Origin: Isochrysis galbana
Taxonomy: Eukaryota; Haptophyta; Isochrysidales; Isochrysidaceae
Direction of reading: 5' to 3'
Length of the DNA: 64,000 nt
Assembly (NCBI GenBank): GCA_018136815.1
Contig: CM030941.1
Location: 3,599,035 to 3,663,034 of the forward strand
Shown: positions 55,832 to 64,000 of the stretch, in pieces
How positions within the stretch are numbered: the stretch's first letter is position 1
Layout of the letters: the number at the start of each line of letters is the position of its first letter
Translations under genes and position numbers: made by a program
The notes under the pieces: model-generated
Database searches by the model: none
What the model saw: only the letters and a program-made list of their open reading frames with translations
Told to the model about the DNA's origin: nothing

Positions 55832-58800
55832 ATGCGCAAGCTCAGCTCCTGCTGCTTCACCCTGCCCCCGCGGGAGCAGCGCGTACGCCCACCGCTCGCC
55901 ATCGTACGCTTCATCGTGCGCTGGCCGTGCCTCGTGGCCACCCTCTCGTTCCTGGTGCCTGTCGTGCTCGCTGTCATCGGCTGGAGGATCGTCATCAGCT
56001 CCGCCGGCCCCTTCGGCCCATTTCTCCAGCTCAACTATCCAGTCGCCGACCCGGTCGCCATGCAGTCCAATGCCTTCATCCTCGCGCGGGAGGATGCTGA
56101 CGCCGTGCGCGTTTCCAGCCTAGATGCACGGCGGCGGCGGCAGCTCGCTATGGAACTACCATCGCCGCTAGGCACGGCGGAGGTCGTCGCAGGCCTGGGC
56201 GTGCAACCGGACGCGGCGGAGCTCGTGCACTCGGCGCTCGTGCGTGCGCGCTCTCTGGTGGCAGAGGTGACGAGCATGGTTGATGTGGCGGAGAGCTCGC
56301 GGGCGCTCGATGCAGCGCGCGGGCGCCATCTTTCCGCGGGCGTGCAGACCCGTCAGAGTGAAACCATGGCAACCGCACTTTTCGCGTTCCGCGCGTATAA
56401 GGAGGATGGTGATGCCTTCTCGGAACGGGGCCTTTCCGAGCTGTGTGGACTGCACATGTCGCTGATTGGCGCTGATGGCTATGGCGACTACTGCCTACGC
56501 GGCACGGAGGAGGTCAACGGCACGGAGGTAGCCGGCGACTGTGCGCCAGCCATCTCGCCACTTTCCTTCTTCTACGGGCCACCCAGCTACGACCCGTCGG
56601 CGGCCGACCTCACCGTGTTCGATCTGCCCAACTTTGAGGAGATCATGTCTGCGGTCCTCTCCAACTTGGTCACCCTCGTCACCAGCTGTGATGCTGCCTG
56701 CCAAGGATCCGTCCGGGACGATGTGATGGCGCAGACAGGTTGTTCAGTCACCGAATATTCGCGCGTGCTCCAGTTCACACTCCTACTTGTGGGCCAGTTT
56801 CTTCCACACTGGGTCCGAGGTGAGTTCGACTGCTCTAGCGGGCAACGGAAGGATCTTGAGCAGGTACGTGCGCTCCACCTCCTCCATCTGCACCTAGGGT
56901 GACCTTGGCTGGCCAGATTGACTGGGGGCATGCGGCTCACAGGAGCGCTCCTACGGTGACCTTGGCTGGCCAGAGTGACTGGCAGAGTGACGGAGCGGTT
57001 TTCTCGTTCGGCCCCTGCAGGTGAAAGGCTTAGTGGCGAGGATTCGCGCATCGCCGGCCTTGTCGCCGTACACGAGCTACACCAACTTCTTCTTCGACAA
57101 GCACTTCGATCTGGCCCACCAAAAGTCCCGCTTCACCCGGTCGTCCTACGTGTATGGAGCACCGCTAGCCGGCTACAGCACCTACATCTCCAACGCAGAA
57201 AAAACGGATCAGGAGGCCGAGTTCGCCGTCTGGTGGCGAGAAGAGAAGATGCGCGACGCCTACTGCACCAGTACTCGTGGCTGCCCCAGCACATGGAGAG
57301 AGGTGGAACCGAGTGTGCTGATTTCTACACTGCTCATTCAGGTGAGTCGGCTCGCAGCGATGGCGCGCGCGGCGTAAGCCTCCTCTGCGCACCCACGTGC
57401 CTCGCACCGCAGCAGGGGGCAGGGCACCCACTACCCTCCTGCAATCTCACCCAAGGCACATGCACTCCGGCGGTATGGCCCACGCAAGTGTGGCAAGTTG
57501 GTGCTCCCAGTTGGTGACGTGCCACTCTGCACACCCACTTCCACCCTGGGAGACCACGCGCCTTCCAGTCACGCCTTCCAGCCACCTACCTACTATGCTT
57601 CGGCCGCAGGAACTCTTGCTCATCGCCATCTCCGATGGGATCAGGGCCATCATCCCGGTCGTTCTCGTGTTCCTCATTGTCTGGTTGCACACCGGCTCTC
57701 TGCTCCTCGCTTTCGCGACGCTGGCGGAGCAGATCCTCTCCTTTGCCTCGGCAATCTTTGTCACTGCTGGCATCCTGCAAATCGAGTGGATGGCCTTCCA
57801 GCAGGTGCTGGCCATCTACATCGTTCTCGCCATTGGTGCGGACGACGTCTTCGTCTTCGTCGATGCATGGCGGCAATCATATTACGCCGGGCCTGAGGTC
57901 AACGCCGACCTCTCCACCCGCCTCAGTTGGGTCTACCGACGTGCCGGGCTAGCCATGCTGATCACGTCGCTCACCACCTGCGCATCGTTCATTGCCACTG
58001 CCGCCTCGTCGTCGATGCCGGACTTGCAAAACTTTGGCATCTTCACTGCGTTTGTCATCTTCATCGACTACGTTATGGTCATGACCTGGTTTTGCGCCAT
58101 CCTCGTCATCTGGCACAACCGCTTTGAGATGAAGCCAGGGCTATGCTGCGCTTGCTGCGATGATTGCGGCGGGAAGTGTTGCCAGGGCGGGTGCAAGCTG
58201 CTCTGCACCTTCTCCAATCTCGAGACGACGACGACGCTCTCCCAGCGCACCAACCCACACCCCTCTGAGAAAAGTCGGGTCGTGCGCTTCTTCGAGGACG
58301 GGTTCCCGTTCGCAATCATTAAGAAGTTGCCTGCGCGGCTGACCGTGCTCGTCGCGATGGTGATCCTCCTTGGCCCCATGCTCTGGCAAGTGTCGGGGAT
58401 CGCCCCTCAAACTAATCCAGAGCAGTTTTTGCCCGACTCCCACCCCTTCCAACGCTTCTTTGACGCCAACGCGGAGTTCGACACCTCCAACGAGGATGCC
58501 ACTGATCAGATCTCCCTCGTGTGGGGATTTGAATCAGAGCCCCTCAACACCGCGGGCGTGAACATGCTTTTCGACGCCTCGTTTCTCGGCCGAGCCAACT
58601 ATCGCTCCGACTTCACACTCGATGCTCCCGCCCAGCTGGCCATACTTGGTGTGTGTGGCGAGCTGCAGTCGAGCCCAATCGTCTTCGCCGAGTTCGATAG
58701 CGCGACGAGCATCACGACCAAAAAGTACAGCTGCTGGATAGCGGCCTTCAAAGAACACCGCGAGGCCTACAACCTTAGCTTCCCAGTCGCAGACGATGCC

Positions 58801-59799
58801 ACGCTGGCCATCCTCGAGTGGCGCGAGGCCATGATCGCGACCGGGAGTCAGTTCGTTTGGGATCGCGACCTCGGTTATCACCTAGACAGCGGCAACGTCA
58901 CTCTCCGGTGGACTCGCTTGCGCGCCAACTCGCTCATCAACAGGCGTTCGCGCCTCCCCGCTAATGAGTTGCGCGTGCACTATCAGCAGTGGGAGGATTT
59001 TGTGGAGAGCATCAACGTGAATGCGCCTGCTTCGCTCGGTAATGCCATGCAGATAGCCCAGGGCGAGGGGCCGCAGAACAAGTGGATCTACATGGTGTTA
59101 CAGGAACTCTACGTGCGCATGGCCTTGGTCGGAATCGGAACCGGCCTCGGCATCGCATCTATCGTTCTATTGCTCGCCACGCGGAATCTGGTGGTGGCTG
59201 CCCTATGCATCGTCACAATCGGCGCGGTCCTAGTGTGCGTGATAGGATGCACGGTCGCGATGGGTTGGCAGCTCGGCTCCGTCGAGGCACTCTGCTTCAT
59301 GACCTTGACGGGCTTCGCCGTGGTATGCAAGCCGCCCTATAAAAGTATGCCGAGTCGAACGCGGTGCAACCCCTCACCCTCTCACGCGCACGTCATTTGT
59401 GATGCCTCATTAAGCCCCAGCCGAGCCACCTCCCCCACGTTGCAGGATTACGTCGTCCACCTTGCGCACTCGTACATGCAGTCGCACGCCCACACGTCTC
59501 TCGACCGCGCTCACACCGCTTTGCAAGAGATGGGCATCTCAGTCTTTTGGGGCATGGCCACATCGTTTGTCGCTTCCCTGGTCCTTGCTACGTGCCAGCT
59601 CCAGATCCTCGCCAAATTTGGCCTTTTCTTCATGCTAACCATCATATTCGCCTACTTCTGGTCCGTTCTCTTCCTCATGCCGCTCTTGGCCACCCTAGGC
59701 CCAAGTTCCAAGGATAGCTCATCCGAACACGAAACGGAATTTCCAACTACTCACGATGGGCCCCACAAGCGTGGCGGCGGCTCGGCGCTTAAAACGTAA
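55832..59799 (+). CDS. Patched/Dispatched-type RND transporter with sterol-sensing-like domain
   Basis: Exons 55832-56863, 57021-57341, 57610-59322 and 59446-59799 join in phase to give 1139 residues. A first transmembrane helix (about 33-55, LVATLSFLVPVVLAVIGW) is followed by a large extracytoplasmic domain. Then come helices of the sterol-sensing-like region: ELLLIAISDGIRAIIPVVLV, GILQIEWMAFQQVLAIYIVL, the RND proton-relay motif AIGADDVFVFVDAW, LITSLTTCASFIA, and FVIFIDYVMVMTWFCAIL. A Cys-rich cytosolic loop (CCACCDDCGGKCCQGGCK) separates the halves. The second half has its own exodomain and helices with LTGFAV then DYVVHLAHSYMQS, the matching second GxxxD motif characteristic of Dispatched/Patched-like proteins. 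Likely exports or moves a lipid using a cation gradient; the cargo is unknown. Confidence 0.9.
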
Positions 59800-60219
59800 G
59801 TCGACGGACACACAATGAGAGGGCTTGGGATATTCTCTCATGCCGGCTTGTTCTTCTCGCGCTCCGCGTGCCGGCTCTCTAAGAATGTGACACACACGTC
59901 TAGTTTAGAGACGTAGACAAGCGTGCGATGATTGATTGGACTTGCGCTACGAACATTCCAAAGACATGCGGACCTCAGGGGCCAAAGAATGGTAGCCAAC
60001 ATCTTGATACTTGTACCACCAACTGCCAAGAGGAAAATTTGCTGTGAATGAGGTGTTTGTATTTCTTATCATTATATTTACGAGTATACTATATTCGGTT
60101 TCACAGTAACCGTTGTTCACACTAGGGAGTCAGGAGCAAAGCCTCTTTTGTTCGGACTTCAACCCGGACACCGATAGCCGAACCACTACACACTACACCC
60201 GACCAACAACAGGCCATTA

Positions 60220-60646
60220 TCATGGTGACCAGGGCGGCCGAGAGGAAGGAGAGCGACGCCATCGCTCGCGCTCTCTTCGGAACAGAACCGGATAAAGTTC
60301 CTCTTACAATTCTCCCACACCAGACACCAGCCTATCACACGCACATTCACGGTAACACGTAGATAACTAACGTAACGGGATACGCGAAGAAGGGGGGGTA
60401 AGCAGGAGGGAAGAAGAGGAAAGAAAAAGGAAAGAAGAGAGGAGGCCCGTCGCTTGTGCCCTCACGTGAAGAGAGAGGAGAGAGGAGATCATCTCACAGG
60501 ACTTAGAATGGCAGACCTGATGAAGGGGGCAGTGTAAAGGGAGTGAGTGTTCTGGGGTATAGACGATGGCATGAGTCGGTACCATGAGTGCGTGGTCCTT
60601 TATAGCTATAGCTAGCGGTAGTAGCCAGAATCTTCAGATTTTTTTT
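60220..60646 (+). repeat. Dispersed repeat 'B' copy plus hairpin/T-run tail
   Basis: The first 160 bases are nearly the same as 27403-27562. GTAGCCAGAATCTTCAGATT with a T8 run closes the unit about 260 bases later. Confidence 0.72.
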
Positions 60647-60649
60647 AGT

Positions 60650-60830
60650 CTGCCCTGTTCGTCTTCGGTGCGAATATGAGAGTGCTAAGGTTTCTATCGA
60701 GTTTTTGAGTTTGGGTTCCGCCTCCCTGGGCAGCCGTGCGAGTACGCACGAGGCGGCAGCCGTGTGAGTACGCACGAGGCTGTGGGAGCCCGGCGCGGGG
60801 CTAAGGCCCTCACTAGCGGGTATCATGAGA
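60650..60830 (-). pseudogene. Degenerate LINE C-terminal fragment
   Basis: Minus-strand translation aligns with the last 45 or so residues of element B. It includes a 30-bp internal tandem repeat (GTGCGAGTACGCACGAGGC / GTGTGAGTACGCACGAGGC) not present in B. Confidence 0.6.
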
Positions 60831-61364
60831 TTGAGGGACCACACCCCACACCAGCCTGCATCCCTCTTCCCTCTCTTTACCTTCATACACGCATGACGAC
60901 GCACTACGCACTACCCACCAAATACGACTCTAGAGACTATTTTTGACGAACGTCCTTGGATGATGCCGGTGAAAGAAATCGGCATGGATAGGAGAGAACA
61001 GCCCCGGCGCGGATGTGGCGGTGGAGGAAGGGAGTCACGCAACTGATCCGTATATTTCGCACGAACGACCATAACTTTCTGCAGCAAAGCATCGGAACAA
61101 ATTGGAACAGCACAAAAGTGGCAGTCTTGGGTGCGGCAGCATCTCCGCTTGCGAGGCCAAATCAGAGCGAGACTAATGAAGTGATTCCCCTAGGTGTGCA
61201 CTCCCCATGCTCTTCGCCAGGGCAACAAGCATCTCGAACAGCAGCCGTCTGCGAAGCCGCTCGGGCGCCTCCTTCCCTCCATTCGTTCCACAATTCATGC
61301 AAAGTGCACCCCTCCTTAGCCAAGGCAAGTTCGTGATTGGCACGAGTACGACGAAATCCAAATC

Positions 61365-62431
61365 TCAGTCCATCCGTCCCTTCAGGTCCCGAGTTGTGAG
61401 GCCCTCGGGCGTGAGGACGTGGACGACGCAGCCCCAGCCGGCAAGGCAATCCCGGTCAACGCCAGAAAGCAAGCATTGTGCGAGGACCTACGCGAGGGCC
61501 AAAGAGGCTCATGAGAAAATATCACCTGGTTGCATGACGGCCAGAAATTTTGGGTCAAAGCCCACCGCATCACAAGGATAAACGCGCCTTACCTCGAAGA
61601 GGTCATCGGCCTCGAGTCCCGGGCGATACATCGACTCGCACAGACCATAGAGTGCCTCAGTGCAGTCGCCGCCAACCATGAAGTCATCAGTGCGAACCTG
61701 CGAAGGCATGATGGATTGACCAGGTCTATACCAATCGAACATCCTACCTGCGATCGACGTGGGCTTTGAATAATCGCGGTGCGTTACTCGTAGAAATGTC
61801 ACCTGAGCTCCAAGCAAATCCATACCGCAGAGGAACGGCGTTTTGCCGTCCTCACCACCAAGACCGGCAACGATCGGCTCGCAAAAGTAGGGCCCAAAAC
61901 TGGGGGGGGGGGGGGGGGCTGAAGTGGGAGGCGTCGCCAAGCCATTCACTAAGGTGTTTGTAGTCGCAGCCCGGAGCACGGCGACGCAAACGAAGGGTGC
62001 TGGAGAGACCCCGGCTCGATGATGGAGCCCATGTGTGTCATGCACAGTATCACAGTGAGAATGATTTCTGGTACGCCACCCTTGCAGCGTCATGAAAGGT
62101 GAAGTTCCATCTTTTGGGGGGGGGGCTCTCACCGCGACTCGTACAGGAGCGAGGTGACCATATTCGCAAATACCTCGACGCCCATCTCTCGCTCCTCGCG
62201 CAGGCGGTACATATTTGAGCGGAAGCGGAATTTTTGCTCAAGTGTCTGCATGTCGGTGGCAAGGCCAGTGAGGCCAACTAGCGTCTTGTCACCCATCTGA
62301 TAAATCTTCTTCATTTGGCAGCCCATGGTTTGGTTCCTGATACCGTAACGCTTATCGCTCGCAATGGCGATGCAGTCCTTGCCGGCCATCGCGATGATGG
62401 CCGCGCCATTGTACTGCATGATGCTCGACAT
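61365..62431 (-). CDS. PSMB3: 20S proteasome subunit beta type-3
   Basis: Exons 62133-62431, 61803-61899, 61593-61697 and 61365-61487 join in phase to give 207 residues (human 205). It is a non-catalytic beta ring subunit, so the missing N-terminal catalytic Thr is normal. Matches run the whole length: MSSIMQYNGAAIIAMAGKDC, AIASDKRYGI, KIYQMGDKTLVGLTGLATD, FRFRSNMYRLREEREM, FGPYFCEPIVAGL, DDFMVGGDCTEALYGLCES, SGVDRDCLAGWGCVVHVL and the final TTRDLKGRMD. The acceptor of intron 1 is a long pyrimidine run that appears on the plus strand as a G-run (61902-61918). Confidence 0.95.
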
Positions 62432-64000
62432 GATGGCCCGAGCGCTCGGCTACGAGCCTGCACGATACTAGCAGGAGGGGAGGGAGGGAGGGAGGGTGAT
62501 TTTGCACAGTGGCAACAATCCATGGCGCAATGGAATGGCGGGAGATGGGGGTTGAGGGGGGGTGAGCGCCACGAGGCGACCGATGCGTGGTGGGTCTATG
62601 TGGATGTGAAATGCACGGTAGATGAAAAGCGGTGCTAGAGCGCTCGATTTGCGAGGCCCACAAGGAGAGAAAACGGGTGAGAATTGCGAGTGGTGTCGCA
62701 ATGCTATGTCTTCGAATGGTCTATGCCGTCCTCGCTGTTCGGCAGGATGAATGAGTGACAGAGGACGGGGAGTAAAGGGAGAGAGGGGGGGGGGGGCGGG
62801 GGCGGCAGCGCGCCGACGTCTGGGCCGAAGGTGTGCGCACTACCTCCGGTCAAAACTGCGTGGAAAGCCCAAAAAAAAGCCAAGAGCAAAAGACCAAAAA
62901 AGGAGCAAGAGCACGAGCGCGAACACGAACACACACAACACACAACATACGAACACACTCACACTCAGCACCTTTTGTTCCCTTCATGCGCTCGTGTGCT
63001 CCCGCCCCCCCGGTGTATGTTTCCCGCATTGTCTGAGGTCTATTGTACCCTGAGTCGCCATGAGCCATGAGCCATGAGCCATGAGCGTCCTTTGCCCTGC
63101 CATTGCCACTGCCACTGCCACCGCCACCCGAGCCAGCTGCGCCTCGTGCAAGGTGCGAGCCCCCAGCCCCCGGCCGTGTGTGCTGAGTCGAGCCCTACGC
63201 CGCATGCCCGCACCCTCGCCTCCCTCGTGTCGCCCAGGCCCTGGCACCATCGTGGTGATTGGTGATGGTGAGCAGGCGGGCGGCCGAGAAGAGGAGGAGC
63301 GACGCCATCGATCATCGATCGCGCTCTCTGCTCTGTGCTCTTTGCTCTCTTCGTGACAAAAGCGCGGACAGTGAGGATGATAATAAGAAATCACTACTTA
63401 CAATTCTCTACACCTACAGCACTATCACACGCACATTCACAGTAACAGTAACACGTAACATGTATAATACATAATACTATCGTAAATCGTAAATAGGATT
63501 GACGCAGGCGTAGGATGAGAGGGAGAGAGAGAGAAGAGAGAGGGAGAGGGAGATGCAGGAGAGGGAGAGGGAGAGACCCGTCGCCCCTTCCTGGGCTCAA
63601 GGGACTCCCCACCTACACCTACANNNNNNNNNNNNNNNNNNNNNNNNNNNNNNNNNNNNNNNNNNNNNNNNNNNNNNNNNNNNNNNNNNNNNNNNNNNNN
63701 NNNNNNNNNNNNNNNNNNNNNNNTATTACTTTTATTACTACTTAGTGCTTAGTGAGTAGAGTGTAGAGTAGTAAGTAGGGGAGAAAGAAAGAGAGAGAGT
63801 CGGATGAGAGAGCATCGTCTGTAACACCAACACCCCCTCCTAACTCCTAACTCCTAAGCCTAAGCGGAGTACGGGCGGCCGATTTCGACGCAGCTTGGAG
63901 GCGCGTCGCGCGCGCCTCGCGCCGATGACTGCCGATTGGTGTCGCAAGCTTGGTTGGCGGTTCCTAGCAGCTAGCAGCTAGCAGGTAGTGTATGTGTGGG
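62432..64000. other. Intergenic region to window end
   Basis: Mostly simple and repeated sequence: G-run (62788-62799), AGCCATG tandem units (63060-63083), a diverged repeat 'B' copy (63243-63455), GAGAGG-rich tract (63515-63575), the 100-N gap, and a 38-bp block shared with 52738-52775 (63877-63914). No gene is supported. Confidence 0.6.
63624..63723. other. Assembly gap (100 N)
   Basis: Exactly 100 N, the conventional size for a scaffold gap of unknown length. Frames crossing it are meaningless. Confidence 0.99.

Larger units (their letters stand above)
59800..61364. other. Intergenic region with repeat and retroelement fragments
   Basis: 60220-60381 is a repeat 'B' copy, and 60629-60646 its AATCTTCAGATT-plus-T-run tail. 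60650-60830 is a degenerate minus-strand fragment of the LINE C-terminus (GLSPAPGSHSLVRTHTAA, PREAEPKLKNSIETLALS against GLTPPRQHCLMRTC, GRKPKLKRTLALS of element B). The remainder is unassigned. Confidence 0.6.

Noticed and set aside
63515-63759. Frames running through the N gap
   Set aside because: They contain only undefined residues over the gap and simple GA repeats.
1-64000. CRISPR array, bacterial operon or integrated large virus
   Set aside because: Genes are intron-split eukaryotic ones; repeats are dispersed and not regularly spaced, and no viral core genes were recognised.

Overview
This is a GC-rich, intron-bearing nuclear segment from a eukaryotic alga with chlorophyll a/c light harvesting. 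The evidence is two fucoxanthin-chlorophyll-type antenna genes with plastid-targeting leaders, a complete IFT20 (so a flagellum-bearing lineage), and standard spliceosomal and proteasomal genes split by short GT-AG introns, often with GTGCG or GTGAG donors. A haptophyte is the most likely host; a pelagophyte or other chlorophyll-c alga is possible. No ribosomal or organellar sequence was seen. A 100-base assembly gap lies at 63624-63723.

Layout. 43-2870: a head-to-head pair of antenna genes. 5299-8987: five exons that join in phase into one predicted membrane-anchored protein with a PhoD-type phosphatase domain and a nucleoside hydrolase domain. 11616-13750: IFT20 diverging from an intron-containing MgtC/SapB-family membrane protein. 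14671-21000: non-LTR retrotransposon debris, including one element nested in another. 21877-26342: an unrecognised gene diverging from the U2 snRNP protein A' gene. 28043-29701: an FHA/F-box/leucine-rich-repeat protein. 30734-36456: a large unrecognised gene diverging from a 2-oxoglutarate/Fe(II) oxygenase. 38685-41585: a coiled-coil protein and a frameshifted zinc-finger-like relic. 43603-47539: RBM42 and a membrane-anchored ankyrin protein. 51294-54416: an alpha/beta hydrolase and a Cys-cluster ORF. 55832-59799: a Patched/Dispatched-type transporter. 61365-62431: proteasome subunit beta-3.

The genes are mostly unrelated housekeeping and membrane functions, with several divergent pairs sharing one intergenic space. 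The one strong functional link is inside the 5299-8987 gene: phosphate removal followed by base release would be a two-step nucleotide-scavenging ecto-enzyme.

Intergenic space is dominated by dispersed repeats: GC-rich 400-bp units, a family ending in an AATCT-TC-AGATT palindrome plus T-run, retroelement 3' ends, AT-rich CCAAATAT minisatellites, and one clean 483-bp inverted-repeat element with 18-bp termini and a perfect 8-bp target duplication at 47808-48306. Splice models were made by reading frame and phase by eye; exon borders are predictions without transcript support.
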